NCBI GenBank assembly: GCA_033439795.1 | Contig: JAUTDP010000013.1 | Span: 1,426,001-1,490,000 of the forward strand | Source of the DNA: Sordaria brevicollis | Lineage: Eukaryota; Ascomycota; Sordariomycetes; Sordariales; Sordariaceae | Length of the DNA stretch: 64,000 nucleotides | Direction: 5' to 3' | Made by a program: the position numbers and the translations under genes | Notes under the pieces: generated by a model | What the model saw: the letters and a program-made list of their open reading frames with translations, nothing else | What the model was told of the DNA's origin: nothing | Database searches by the model: none | Shown: positions 24,700-38,619 of the stretch, in pieces | How the letters are laid out: each line of letters opens with the position of its first letter | Position numbering within the stretch: position 1 is the first letter of the stretch

Positions 24700-26320
24700 T
24701 AATCCTAATTAAAGAAGTTAATTCTTATAAAAAATCTAATTTAAATTGCGGTCCTCTATTACTAACGAATTTTTTAAATGGATTAAAAATATAGAATAAT
24801 CCTTTATAATATAATTTATAAATTTCTTTACCTATAATTATCGATTTATAAGGAAATAATTAAATAATTTTTAATAAAGGGTCGATTATATTTATTAAAT
24901 CATTATAACCGTATTTATTTATAAGTATTTTCTTAAAATCTACTATTAAACGGTTCTAAATCCTTTTAAATACTTTAATACTTTAAAATATCCCTAGTAT
25001 TTTACTTCGAAAATACTTTAAAATATAATAAACTATATAATTAATTATATAATAATCTACGTTTCCTATTAAACTGGGCTATTAATATCGAATCATTACC
25101 AATTTCTATATTTTATTCCTTTTAGGGTAAACTATTATTAATATATCGTAATAATCTTAAATTGTTCGGATTTTCAATATTCCTTCCGGAACTACGAAGC
25201 GGCCGCGAAATAGTAATAATTATTCTTATAATATTATAAAATTTAATTCTCCCCTCCAAACCTTCTTTCGATATTCTTTTAATAAAATATCTATTTTATT
25301 AATTTCTAATAATTAATAAATAAATTCGTAATTAATCGTTATTTTAAGGATATCTATTACGTTTAATATATAAACATAAATTATATCTTCCCCTTCCCTT
25401 ATAAATTTAAAGAGGCGTATAATTTATTATAATTCTTTCCTTTCTTTTTAGTCTTTAATATCCTTAAACTTTCGAAATAAAACGTTAATTACAACGTTAT
25501 TTTTACCTAACCGATAAATAATTAAGAAATTATACTAGGATAATAATTACGCCTATACCGTTTACTTTGCGTTTAATAGGCATTTAATATTAAAATATTT
25601 TAATACCTTGTAATTTATAATAATTATAAAAGGCTCGGTCCGTTAAAGGCCGACGAATTCCGAACGCTAATATATTAAAACTCTTATAATCGCTAATATT
25701 TCTTTATTATATATCGGGTAATTATATTCTATTCCCTATATTATTTCCGAAAAATAAATAATAGAATATTATTTATTTTCGTACTTTTATAATAAAACGC
25801 TAGCTAATACCCTATTTAATATATTTATTTTTAACCTTATTTCCTTTTCAAAATTAAAATAGGTAAATATTAATATATCGATTAAATATTATTTTAAAGT
25901 ATCGAATACTATTTAATATTCCGTAATTTAATTAAACGCTTACCTTTTCTTTATTAACGATATTAATAATTTCAAAACCTTCCTATATTCTTTTATAAAT
26001 TTATAATAAAAATTATAAAATCCTAAAAAAGATTATACCCCTTTAATCGTTAATAATTCTCTCTAATCCTTTATTATTTAAATTTTGACCGGATTTACCG
26101 AAATTCTATTTATACTAATAATAAATCCTAGAAACTTTATCTTCGTAATATAAAATTCGTATTTATCTAAATTTATTTATAATCCCGTTTATCGGAATCT
26201 TTTTAAAACTTTCTTAATGTAAATTTCGTATTCTTCCTTATTATTAAAATAAATAAAAATATTATCGATATAAACGCTATAAAAATTATTTAAATATTTT
26301 ATTAATATATTATTAATATA
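24700..26320 (-). pseudogene. Gypsy B pol remnant: reverse transcriptase and integrase
   Basis: On the minus strand, bases about 26282-26258 read VYIDNIFIYFN: the reverse-transcriptase catalytic box with the second Asp changed to Asn. About 24775-24720 reads FVSNRGPQFKLDF, the integrase catalytic box, again with Asp changed to Asn. The order RT then integrase in the minus direction is that of Ty3/gypsy. Multiple stops make it non-functional. Confidence 0.85.
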
Positions 26321-29300
26321 TCGTTAAAAGGTTAATAATCTGTTAATTAACCCGAAAGGAAGAACTTTATATTTATATACTCTATATTGTATACGGAACG
26401 TCGTTAATTTTTTATTATTTAAGTATATATAAATTTAATAAAAAGCTTATCGAATATCGATTTTAATAAAAATTTTAGCTTTAATAATACGGGTTAAAAT
26501 CTCTTCGATAAGGGGAAATAAATAATAATCCTTTCGGGTAATCTTATTTAATTTCTAATAATCTATATAAAAATGAAGTTTCCTATTAATTTTAAATATA
26601 AAAAAAATAAGGGTAATTTATAATATTAAATTACTTTTAATAAAACCCTTATTTAAATTTTCTATAATATATAATCGGTACGTTTCTAACTTATTTACGT
26701 TTATTTTATATAATGGATTATAATTTAAGTCCTTTAGGTTAGCCCCTTCCTAAAATCGAATATAATAATCGCTATTCTCCGGTTTCAATAACGCATTTAA
26801 TTATTATTTATTAAAAATATTCTTATAATTATAATAACGGGTTAAGATTCGTTAAAGGATTTATTCCTACTCTTTTAGGTTTAATCCGTCGAAATATTCT
26901 TAATCCCTTCGTTCTTCGATAAAGTAATCGATTTCGTATAAATTCATTACCCCTAAATATTCTTTCTTTATTATTTATATAAATATTATTAATTTAATAA
27001 TTATTATATCCGGTATACGTTTTTTATATTACGTAATACCTCTTTTTTATTTAAAATAACTTTAATTATCCTTCTTTATTCTATTATTAAAATTTTCTCT
27101 TTAAAACTATTCTTTAAAATATTTTAAATTGTTTTTAAGGTTTTTCCTTTATTCTTTTAATATTTCCGTTAATATTTTTTCTAATTCCTATAATAGCGGA
27201 AGGAATTTATTTTATAATATTTACTTTATAAATTCTTATATTTTATTAATAGGGTCGGTCGTTCTTTTATTTATTATAGCCCTTTAAAAAATATTAATTA
27301 TTGGACGTACTTTTTATTCGTTTAATAGGAAGGTTTAAAGAATATTTTTAAATTTACGAATTTTATAATATATTATAGCCCTATCGCACTTTCTTTTATC
27401 TTCCCTTTTTATAAATTATTTTCTTTTAATAACGTCCTTTTAATATTTCGAATTAATAAATTAGCCTTTCTAATCTTTAATATAAAGATTTTTTATTTAA
27501 TCAGAATTTATCGGCTAATTATCGTTAAATAATAACCTTTTATATAAATAGTCGATTATTACGTTGTAATATTTGAATTAAATACGGTTAATTATTATAT
27601 TGTAGTAAATATTGGTAATAATTAACTATTTATTACGGGTAATACGGTTTTATATTATAACGTTCGCTTTAAGTACGGTAATAATCTTTCTACTATTTTC
27701 CTCTGCAAAGGGTTTTCCTATATTAATAAAGTCGAAATCGTTTTTTACCTCGAATTTTAAAAAGCGTTACAGGCAATTTATGATCTTTTAATTAATTAAA
27801 ATATACGTAATTACTCCTAAATCTATAATAACTTCTTTAATAGTAATAGTAATTTTATTATTACTTATAAAGGCGAATATAATAAAGGGGTCTCCTCTTA
27901 AATAATTATATAAAAAATCCTTCCTTACGCTATTAAATACTTTTCTTTATTTTTACTATATAAACCTCCTTAAACGGGAATTTATTTTATTTAAAGCGTT
28001 TAATTTTTTAATTTATCTTTTTCCTTACCCTTATCCTCCTTTTTATTTTTAATTCTATAACAAATATATATAAATTAAAAGTAAGTATAATAATCGGTTG
28101 TGGTTATAAAGCGATTATTCGAATTAAATTTCTTAAAATAATCTTTAATGTAATATTTTTATTCCTTATAATTAAAATATATTCCTTTACGGAATATATT
28201 ATTAATTTCTTCTTTAATTAGGTTTCGGCTATTACTACTAATATTAAAATTACTTCCAATCGAAGAGGAGTTTCTTCTTCTACTAATATTATTATTATTA
28301 CTTCTATTATTATTTCTATAATTATAATTATTTAAATTAGAAAATAAAATAGTAATAATCCGCTTAATTACTTTCTATATATAAGTAATTTATTTAATAA
28401 TTTTAATATATCTATCGAAGTCGACCGTATCCAAAGTAACGTATAAGACTATACTAACTTAGAGGTCCGTAAATAAATAATAGTGAAAAACTTCTTTCTA
28501 ATTAAATTAGGGGATTTAATATTCGCTAGCGAAACGAACAAATTTATTTTTAAAAATATAAAAATTATTTTAATATATACGGAACTTCTTAAATTCTTTA
28601 ATCGTTTAACGAACTATATTAAAGTTATCGTATTAACGTTTTAAATAAATTATTAAAATTTTAAAAGAATAAATTTAATTCGGGTAAATATTATATAAAT
28701 AAAATTAAAAATCCTTAACGGTATAGCCGGTTAAGCGGTTTTCGATATAGGCTTATGTAATTTCGTCATCGGTAAAATAATTAAAATTAACCTTCAATTT
28801 ATTAAATATAATACGGTATTAAACCTTAAAAGTAATAATATTTTTATTCTTATTGGTATAAAAAATAAGGGGGTCTAAGATTTTAAAAGACTTTCCGCTA
28901 ATAATAAAAATAGAAACGCCTCTTAAAGTTGCGCTATAATACGTCGAATTACGAATAATATTAACGATTATTTAATTTAAAGTTTAAATCTCTTTATCTT
29001 TAATTATAATAATAATTATTAAATCTCCTATTATTTTTTTATCGGAATTAATAGGTTTTTTACTTTATTAATAATTATTATTATTATAATTGGATTTTAA
29101 ATCGGAAATATCGAAATTAGAAATAATACCCTAAGTAATAAAGGTGCGATATTTAATTCGGTTAACTTTACGGACAATTACGTTAATACTTTTAAGGTAA
29201 TATTAAATACCTTTATCGTTTTTTTCGATAATAATTTAAAAACGAATTTTCTTCTTCTATTTTTCGGGTTTATAATATATACCCTTAAAATACTAAATCT

Positions 29301-30032
29301 AATTATTTAAATCTATTATAATTTTACTAAAATGGTAAATGATAATATAAAATCTTTTGAATTATTTTTTATGAGCGAATATAGCGACGACGTAGGCCTT
29401 TATTTTTTTAAATATAATGTTGGGATTCTTTTTAATTTTGGCGATAAAATTTTTAATTCCTATTAAATTTCTATATCCTTCGAGCTACGGATTTTTGTAC
29501 TAAAATAATGGGTTGAATAGGAAGTAAAGTCCTTTCTTACTAAAAGTATAATAAGCGGTAATATTTTTAATTTTATTCTCTAAATTTTCATCGATATACT
29601 CCTTTATATTAGGAAAATATTAGGCTTTTACTTCAAAAATTATATAAATATTATAATATTTAAGAATAATAGTATTAGAATTATTAATTTTTTTAATGGT
29701 ACTTTAAATTTTTTAGGCTGTAAAAACGTAGCGGTTATCGATAAATTTACAATTTAAACCAATTTTTATAATAGAAATCTCTTTCTAATTCAATTTAGCC
29801 AATTCGAAATCGATTTTTTCAACGGCTTATACTTTTAATTTGGCGGTTTTTTCCTAATCGCGCACCATCGTTGGTAGGATTCGTAATCTTAATTATTATA
29901 AATTGTAATCGTATAATTATTCGGGCAAAGTACGGAAAATGGTCGTATCGCGCGCAATTAATCGTAATCTCTTTCGTTTCAAAATAGAATATTTTATATC
30001 GTCCCTAATAAATATTAATTTAATTTTACGAT

Positions 30033-30334
30033 TATTATAGTAAAAAAGAAAGGCTTATAATAAAATAATAATAATCTTTAATTAATAGAAAATTGTAAAA
30101 TAAAGAAAAAAAGAAAATTAATTGTATAAGAATGGAAGCGTAAGCGGAAAAATATAGGCCTTGCGTTCCGTATAGTGAATACGTTGTATAAGTGAATAAT
30201 AGTGCAATGTTCGCTGGTATAAATAAGTAACCTACGATAATAAATCCGTAATTCGCCCAGTTCCCTAAGTAACCCAACGACTTTAATCGTTATATAACCA
30301 ATTAGGTGACCAGCGGGTGAGCCGTGCCGTCACA
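30033..30334 (-). repeat. Gypsy B LTR, right (5') copy
   Basis: 302 bp, less mutated than the left copy towards its right end (GGTGACCAGCGGGTGAGCC survives). Confidence 0.9.
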
Positions 30335-30519
30335 TTACGAAGAGAAATAAATATTATAAAAAAGTAAAATTATAAAAGTAAAATCGAAATCCTAATAAAA
30401 AAATTCTTTTTAAGGGTCGAAATATTCATAGAATATTTATTTAATTAAAAGGGGGAGAGGGAGAAGGTATTATTTATTAATAATAAAATGAATATAAATA
30501 ATATAATAAAAACCTTCGG

Positions 30520-31870
30520 TAAAATGGCTTTAAATAAAGTATTTAGGAGCGATTAGTTTTTTAATAAATTATTTAAAGTTTATAGAAAATTATTAGCGTA
30601 AGCGTTAATAGCCGTTACGACCGCGAATTTTACCTTTAATTCCTTTCTATTTAAATAGCGTTATATTAAAACTATAATATTAAAGAAATTTAATAAGATA
30701 ATTATATAATAGAAAATAGCGGGGGTATAATAATTAATCACGTTTTTAAATTATATTAATAAAATTTTAAAAGTAATTGTAATTAATAGGTTAATTTAAA
30801 CGGTAGAGGAATATAAATTCTTATTAGATAAGTAAATAAATAATAGGAAAAGGAAATCGATTAAATTTATAATTTAAATAATTATAAATACCATTTATAT
30901 AATATAGGATTTAAGGGTAATTATTTTATTACAATTTCTAAATTTTAAAGGGGTATTCGATTATATTAATTACCGTTAACTCTTTTATATATTATAAGAA
31001 AAGGGGTTATTATTATAATTATTTAATTAGGTTAATAATTTTTTAATTAATTATCGGAGAAGTTTCTTTTTTAACGGGAAAACGTTATAGGAATTTAAAA
31101 TACCCGCCGGGGTATTTTAAAACTCCCCCCTATTATTAATTCTCTTCCTTATTTTTATTACTATATTATATAAAGTGTTAAAGGGGTTAAAAAGAACGTT
31201 AATTATAAAATTTATAAATAATATTAATATTTTAACTTTCTTTAAATTAATAAAGGAAAATTGTAAGAAATTTATTAAAATTTAATAGATTTATTATTTT
31301 TAAGCTATAGAAAGGGGGATAGAATTCGAAGTAAATAAATTCGAATTCTTATATTTTATTAAGTATAGGGTATTAATTACCGATAAGGTCGCTTTAAATA
31401 ATTTTTAATTAATACTTTTAAAATTAATAAAATTCTTTAATATATAATTAAATTATAAATTTATTTACCGAATTTATTTATAAGCGGTAAAGAAGAAAAT
31501 AATTATTTAAATTTTTACATTAATTTATATAGTAGTAAAAATATAGGGTTATAATTTAATCCGAGCGAAGGAAGTATATATAAAAATTATTAAAGTAATT
31601 ATTACCTACGGTACGTCGGCGTATTATACCCTTATAGAATTTTTAAAGGTATTAAAAGGGTTTATTGAAGCGTTTATAATTATTTAAACGAATTATTTAA
31701 GGGTAATAACCGAAGTTTATAAAATTATATCCCTTTTTAATTTAAAAATAGAAGCCTTCTATTTATTATTTAATTTCTATTTTAATAAAACGGTTAGGGC
31801 ATTTAAAGATCGCTTTTCGAAATTATTAATAGCGGCCTTCGTTAAAGTGATGCTAATTAAAATCGCGGAA
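30520..31870 (+). pseudogene. LINE A reverse-transcriptase and RNase H-like remnant
   Basis: Plus-strand traces in LINE order: KVFRSD-FFNKLFK near 30.54 kb; NSPLLLILFLIFI (the Q-G-S-P-L-S-P box) near 31.13 kb; KFINNINILTF near 31.21 kb, the F-x-D-D active site with both Asp changed to Asn; KGIEFEVNKFEF near 31.32 kb; and EAFYLLFNFYFNKTV near 31.75 kb. Stops interrupt every segment. Confidence 0.82.
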
Positions 31871-34781
31871 GAAATTAGGGTAAATAAAAGGAAAAAATAA
31901 TTTAAATTATTATCCGTTAATAGTATTTAGAAAGTAGAGTAGATTATAAAATAGGCCCCGCTTATAGAATAACCGTTTAAAGGAATTAGGGAATATACGC
32001 CGGGGGAGAGAGAATAATAGTTAAAATCGGTTATTAAAAGGGAATAAATTATAAAATAGTACGTTAAGGTAGTAGAAGCGATAAGAAAGAGGAAATAGTT
32101 TAATATTATTAAAGTCCGGGCGAAATTCGATAAATTTTCGTTCGGTTATTATTATTAATTTAATACGGATAATAATATAATTCCTTATTATTTTTTAAAA
32201 GCTATAAACTCCTTTTTAATTTAAATTAGGACGGGTAAAATAAATTTATAAACTTTTTTATTTAAAAAGTAAATATTAAATATATTAACGTCTATTTATT
32301 ATTACGGCTTAAAAGAAGAAATATTCGAATATATAATATTATATTATTTAAAAATTGAAGAAATATAATTTTAGAACGAAATATAATTTATTAATAAAGA
32401 ATAATTCTAAAATTAATTTAAAACGGTTAAAAGGGCGGATAAAATCCTATATTAAGCGTTAAAATTAAATAAATTATAAAAATATCATTTAATTATAAAA
32501 ATTATATAAATATAAGAAATAGAAGAATTATTAAATAATTTAGAATAATTATTAGTATTATTAAACGTTAAATGTATTTAATTAAACCGCTAAATTTAGA
32601 AAAAGGAGAAAAACCGTAAGAAGGAGACCGATCGGTATTTAAAAAATATTAATACTATATTAATTATTTCCAATTTTAAATTAAAGAAAACCGAAAATTA
32701 AAGGTCTAATAAAAATCCGAACGAAAATAATAAAAAATGGGCCGTAAGTTTAATATTTAAACGATATACGTATTTTTATCTTCGACGATATTTTTATTAA
32801 TAGTAAACGAACCGGAGTTAGGAGGGGAATTATTAAAGATTTTAAAGTTTTTAATATTACCGATTTTATTATTATTTTTTATTTCGTAATTATTATGTTT
32901 ATCGCTACCGCCTTCCTCTTTATTAATACCGCCCTTTTTCTTTTTATTTTAATAGCCGGGTATAATTTTAATTCCGGTATATATAACCCTAATATTACCC
33001 GAAGCGAAAATTTAATTTTTTAATATTATAATTATTTTATAATAAATCGAAATATTAAAGGCTTTTATTTCTTTAATTTAAAAAGGGTTAACGGGATTAA
33101 TCGAATACCGATTAAGGAGCGGGGGATTTATAATAAAGATTACGGCGTTAATATATTTAATAATATAAAAAATAGCGACGGTTAAAGAAAATATATTAGA
33201 AATAAAATTATAAAATTATTTATTACTGGCCGAAGAGCGGTCGGAAATAAATTAAAATAGAAAGAAGGAATTATTAAAATAGAAACGGATTATTAATATA
33301 TTAGAATAAAAGATACGGAAATTAGCGGCAAAATCCGAAGTAGTACTAATATTATTATTAGCGAATTCGACCTTATACTTTTTAATAAAAGAAATAATAA
33401 CGATATTATTATTAAAAAAGATTTTAATAATTTCGCCGCGAACCGAAGCCGTATTTTAGGTAATAGCGGCCGAATGGAGGTAATTATAAATTATATTATT
33501 AATATCGGTTTTACGCTCACCGATAAATTTAAAATTATAAATAATAAGAACGGTTTTAATAAAAGAATAACTAAATTTTAGAAAAGTATTAATAAAGTAG
33601 GATTTAATTTTATAATAATAGCGATAAACGATATACGAAATAATATAATTATAAATTAGCCGACGATTAGTAATAAATAAATAATAAATTATTATATAGT
33701 AGCCGGGAAGGAATTTATAAAGATTAATATAATATTATAAATCGTCGAATAATTTATAAAAATTTTTAAAATTATAATTAATATAAAGTAAAATAGTATA
33801 TAATAATTTAATATAAATAATATATTAAATGTTATTAATTAGGCGCGCGAAGTAAATAATCGCTTTATTAAATTTAAAAGCCTTCTTTTTAATAACCTCT
33901 TTTTCGAAAATAATACGAACGAATTTTACGGAATTAAGACTAAACCGACTAATAAAAAGTATATTAATATTATTAAATAATTCGCTAATACCTTTTAGGG
34001 TTTTATTAGCTTTAATAAAAATTTTAACCTTAAGAATTTTAATAATTAAAATAATATAGAATTTAAAGGGAGTATAATTATCGTTCTTCTTTGGAATTTA
34101 AGCGTCGGCCTTAGCCTTTAGGCTAGGTTAAACATCGGTAAGGGTTTTATCGTTATTAATTAAATTATTATTAAATATATTATAAAGAATAAATAAATTA
34201 ATTAAAGAAAATTACTATTTAATTAAATTATAATATATTAAATACCCGACGAAGACTAATACCGGAGCGTAATCGAAAATAATTAAATTAAATTCGGATT
34301 AGGAAGATAAAGGAATAATAAAGAAGGAAAGGGGAGAAAATTTAGGAAGGAGTAATTAAATTAGGGATATTTCGAAAATTAGGCGTACGGATTATATAAT
34401 ATTAAAGATAAGATAAAATAATATAAGGCGGTAATAGGTAATAGAATTAAAATAGGGAATAACGTAAGCGATTACCTATTTGGGTATATTACCGGTTAAT
34501 TAAGGATACGATAAATTAATAGTAGGTAAAATAATTAGGGAGCGTACGGTAGGGTAGTAATTAAAGCCTTTAGAGGGCGGTGAAATTATTTAGAGTAGAA
34601 GTACGAATTTACGACGGTGGCGGGAGCAATAGGCACTATTACGGTACCGATGCGGGGGGTTTTTAGCTGGCTACGGCACGGTTTTTCCACCCGATTACGA
34701 ACGGAAGCAGCACCGTATGCCTATAGGGTAGACTAGTAATAATTTAGCGTAATAAGACTAATAATAATATAATTATAAAAG

Positions 34782-36000
34782 TTCCCGGAATTTAGAATTT
34801 ACTTTTATATTTCAACCGACCCTAATTATTTATAATATAATCGGCGATTTATATTTTAAATTATAAAAAGAATTCGAAGGAACGGGTATTTTCCCTAACC
34901 GCTCGCAATACTGTTTAATATATAATATCTTTTTAAATTACCTAATTTTAGAAATATTATAAATTTAAATTTTTAAAGATTTATATTCCCTTTAATAATT
35001 TTAAAATTATCGAGGAAGCGGAAATTTATACGTATTTCCAAAGTGCGGACTCCGGAATAAATTATATATTTTTAACTTTTAAATCCTCTCTCATAAATTT
35101 ATTTTAATTTCGGCGAAATAGGGCGTTTAAAATTATAATATCCTTATTTAATTTATAAATAATATTAAATTTAAAATATAAGAGGTATTTTACTTAGCGG
35201 GCTTATTATTTAAATAATTACTATTTCTCTATACAGTATTTTAAATTCCTATAATCCGTTAAAATAATAAATCTTTTATAATTATAGAGTTTTATAGATT
35301 ATTCTTTTAAATAGGAAATAATTATTAATATTTCTTTATTATAAATTAAGTAATTTCGTTCTATTAATATTAATTTATGGGAATAGAAATTAATAATTTT
35401 ATATATATTATTCTTTTAATCCTATATAATTATTTTTTTAAGGGCGTAATTATTATAATTTATTTTTAAATACGTAGCCTTTTTAAAATCAAAGTTTATA
35501 AGTATAAGGGTTTTTGTAAATAAGGTTTTTAATAATTAGAATATAAATTCGTATTTTTTAATCTATTCGAGAGTTATTCCTTTTTTCATAAATATTATTA
35601 AGGGTGTAACTATTTTCAAAAATTACGGGATAAATATCCGGTAATAATTTATAAAACTTAAGAAATTATATACCCTTTTTTACAACGTTAATAAAAATTA
35701 CTTTAAAATTACTTTAATTTTATTTAAATTTATTTATATATTTACGCTTACGTAAATAATAAACTCTAAATATTTAATTTTTGTAATTATAAATTCGTAT
35801 TTATTGAGGTCAAAGTATAAATTATATAGGATTAATCTTTCTAATACCTTCTTTATTTTCTCTTTATAATTTTTTTTAATTTTTAATAAATACATAAATA
35901 TATTATTTATATATACCGAATAAAATTCGTTTAAAAAGTCTTTTAGAATGAAATTAATATATTATTAAAATAATATTAAGGCTTTAGAAAATTTAAAAGG
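34782..36000 (-). pseudogene. Gypsy A pol remnant: reverse transcriptase, RNase H, start of integrase
   Basis: Read leftward from 36 kb: EFYSVYINNIFMYL at about 35.90-35.94 kb, the reverse-transcriptase Y-x-D-D box with both Asp changed to Asn; then NALFRRN at about 35.11 kb (the A-D-A-L-S-R-R end of RNase H); then IADYIINN and IPGTF just before the LINE A junction, the linker into the integrase zinc domain. Broken by stops. Confidence 0.8.
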
Positions 36001-36637
36001 GATTATTAATTATTTAAAGAGCCCGTACCGTATTTAAAATACTATTTTCTATTCTTTTTTTACAATTATACGTATTTTGTAGAAGGTTTATATTACGTCG
36101 ATTTTAATATATTACTTTATATTTTTAAGGATTTTAAAAATATTTCGAATTAAAAGAAACGGGTAGTAATATAATTGCGTAATGATATTAAAAGTTCGGT
36201 AATTATAATAAAATTGTAAATTACCTCCTAACTTCTTAATAAATAGGATTAAAGCGGTAATTTTTAAATTATTCGCGCGGATATATCGTTTATTTATAAA
36301 ATTTTTTATCGTTTTTTTTAAAATTAATAATTCTTCTTTCGATATATTATAAATAAGTTTAAAGGGGATTAATAAATTTTAACCATTTAAGCCTTTTTTA
36401 AAATTAATAATATAATCGATACCCGGTTTATAGGGGTTTAATGTATTAGCCTTTATTTTTATAAATAGGAGTAAAAGGTAATAATATTATTAAAGAATTC
36501 TTTTTCTTAATTTTATTTTTTTATAGATTCTTTTTAATATTAAGGCTTTCTCAATATCGTATAATTTAATTACGAAATTATAATTTTTAATTATTACGTA
36601 TTTATATTTTTTACGGTTCTTATTTATTATTTTTATT

Positions 36638-37068
36638 AAGAGGATGTCTATTCGTACTGTTAAAAACGTCTTATCGGACTGTAGTCCAAAAATATCTTCA
36701 ACTTTTTTTAGCCAAGGAAATTAATAATAAGGAGGAAAATAAGTATAAAATATAGAGCAAATTATACTAAATTTCATAAAAATAGTCTTGAAATATACCG
36801 CGTCCACTATCCCATTTTAAATTAGTTTATATATTTTTTAAATAAAGGAAAATTTTATTTCTCAATCTTGATAGATAGTAGGCTTTAACGTGGACTTCGC
36901 TCTACCGTAGGACCCCTATAATATAATATAGAAAATGAAAAAAATTCCGATATACTTTTTATACTTAAACACCTTAGTTTCGTTAAACTACAATTTATTT
37001 ACCTTATTTTATTTTTTTGGACCACAGTCCGACAAGACGTTTCTAATAGTACGAATAGACCACCTCTT
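36638..37068. mobile_element. Inverted-repeat element (MITE-like), 431 bp
   Basis: The ends are about 50-bp inverted repeats: AAGAGGATGTCTATTCGTAC on the left, and AAAGAGGTGGTCTATTCGTA when the right end is read in reverse complement. A conserved CGGACTGNGGTCC lies further in. The four bases TATT flank both sides (36634-36637, 37069-37072), a possible but weak duplication in AT-rich DNA. There is no coding content. It is less RIP-like than its surroundings. Confidence 0.75.
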
Positions 37069-37368
37069 TATTAATATAATAATAAGGACGTAAATTATAA
37101 ATTTAACCTCCTTAATAAAAAAGGTATTTTCCTTTTCTTTTCCCCTAATATAAAGAATTTAATTATTCATTATTCTTATATATAATTATTTTTTATAAAG
37201 GACGGAATAGGCCTTATACGTAATTAATTATAATTTATTTAATATAATAGGGTATTTTAATTGTAAGATTACGTAGGTTATTATTAATTTATATAACCGT
37301 TTATTTTTATAATTATTTATATTATATTACGGATAGTAACCTCTTTTATTATTATTAAAATTCTTTTT

Positions 37369-37674
37369 TATCACAGGGACAGTCAATGCAAGGGTAGATG
37401 GTAGATGTAGATATGTGTAATTGCACAGAGGAAGAAAGAGGAAAGGTAGAAAGTGTGCGTAGGAGGCCCGCCCTTTATAGGGCGCGACGGGAACGCGCTG
37501 GTTACGCGCGGTCAGGTGACCCTGACCGTGTAGGCGGTAAGCAGTGACGCAATATCCCGTACGGGCGGGACCATCCCGAGTACAATAGTACGTCTTGGGA
37601 AGCGACCACTGTACAAGCACAAGCACGTGATGGCAATATGCCAATCACGTGCAGTCACGGCTAGGCCTGTAACA
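37369..37674 (-). mobile_element. Solo LTR, GC-normal, not RIP-mutated
   Basis: 306 bp of normal composition inside AT-rich DNA. The ends are inverted (TATCACAGG on the left, CCTGTAACA on the right) and flanked by TTTTT on both sides. Read on the minus strand it starts TGTTACAGG, carries a TATA-like CCCTATAAAGGGCG (about 37471-37484) followed by a CT-rich stretch, as LTR promoters do. A near-palindrome with CACGTG at each end lies at about 37624-37651. No internal element region is attached, so it is probably a recombination product of a complete element. The open frame across it is fortuitous. Confidence 0.78.
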
Positions 37675-38180
37675 TTTTTACTTTATATTTTAAAATAGAA
37701 ATTATAAGGATTTTTAAATACTATACGACCTTTTTATTAATTATAATATAATATTAATATCCTTCGTCGACGAAGGTATAAATTAAATTATATTTTTAAT
37801 AATAAATGGAATTAAAATGGGTTTAATTTCTATTTTATTTTTTATTTTAAAATTTTCTACCCTTTTATTTAATATTTTTAAGGATTTTAATAGCCGATTA
37901 TATATTAGAATTACTTTTTTCCCTAATTTTCTATAATAAATATAAATTCGTTTTCGTCCTTTAATATTGGTAGGGTTAAAGCCGTAATATTAATATTAAT
38001 ATTTTTATTCGGGTTTTTAACAAATAAGTATAAATACCCAACGGTATAATATTTTCCAATTCTATACTTTATATAAAGATTATTCTCTTTATATTTTTAA
38101 TATTCTTTATTAGAAATTTATTTCGCCCTATATTAGGATTTATTATTATTTTTATTTTTATAGCCTTTCCCTTTATTATA

Positions 38181-38619
38181 GAGAACCTCTATCTGCACGG
38201 GGTAAAAACTCTATCTGCACGGGGAAAAAAATTACCAAGTTCAACCCCAATTTTCAGCATCGTAATTAGGCCTCTAATATATAAAAGGTATACCAGAATT
38301 TTGAAGAATTTTTACTCTTCTTAATGGTACCCCCCTTAAAGCCGTAGCTAGCCAAGAAGGTAGCCGAATATTATCCTAAACTTTAAAGGTAAAAGGAAAA
38401 TATTGGAAAATAAAATAAGAAAAATAAAGGAAATTTTGGAACTTTATCAATCTTGGCGCGGGAAATTTGGTTGTGGTACCAGAAAATCCGCAAAATTCTA
38501 CGAAAAATCCCATTATTATTTTTCCACCAGAAACAGGTCTTGGCGTTGAGATATTCTCGAAAAACAAAAAATGTTCCCCGTGCAGATAGAGTTTTTACCC
38601 CGTGCAAATAGCGTTTCTC
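38181..38619. mobile_element. hAT-type MITE with exact 8-bp target duplication
   Basis: 439 bp flanked by TTATTATA on both sides (38173-38180 and 38620-38627), the 8-bp duplication of hAT transposons. The terminal inverted repeats are about 46 bp, and each contains two tandem copies of a CTATCTGCACGGGG box separated by TAAAAACT. The interior is non-coding and not noticeably RIP-mutated. The short minus-strand frames at 38376-38607 run through the inverted repeat and are not genes. Confidence 0.88.

Larger units (their letters stand above)
23402..30334 (-). mobile_element. Ty3/gypsy LTR retrotransposon B, complete length
   Basis: 6,933 bp with two 302-bp LTRs of identical length. The 5-bp duplication is CTACG on the left (23397-23401) and TTACG on the right (30335-30339), one C-to-T apart. 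The LTR ends are inverted (TGTTACGGCA at the start, TGCCGTCACA at the end). CCCCCCCCTTTAAA just inside the left LTR is the polypurine tract in minus orientation. Reverse-transcriptase and integrase remnants are on the minus strand. It interrupts LINE A. Confidence 0.9.
20401..34767 (+). mobile_element. LINE A (Tad1/I-like non-LTR retrotransposon), split by gypsy B
   Basis: It is bounded by a 14-bp duplication, TATAATTATAAAAG, at 20387-20400 and 34768-34781. Order on the plus strand: GC-richer 5' end (20401-20620); ORF1 remnant with a zinc-knuckle trace (about 21541-21590); AP-endonuclease remnant (from 22.25 kb); gypsy B insertion (23402-30334); reverse transcriptase (30.5-31.3 kb); RNase H-like region (31.75 kb); a long 3' part ending in a GC-richer stretch and a TAA-rich tail. 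Removing gypsy B leaves about 7.4 kb, near the length of Tad-type LINEs. It inserted into the pol gene of gypsy A. Confidence 0.83.

Noticed and set aside
37327..37644. 105-codon minus-strand frame
   Set aside because: Runs through the solo LTR promoter region; explained by the LTR.
38376..38607. Two overlapping minus-strand frames
   Set aside because: Lie within the non-coding hAT MITE and its terminal repeat.
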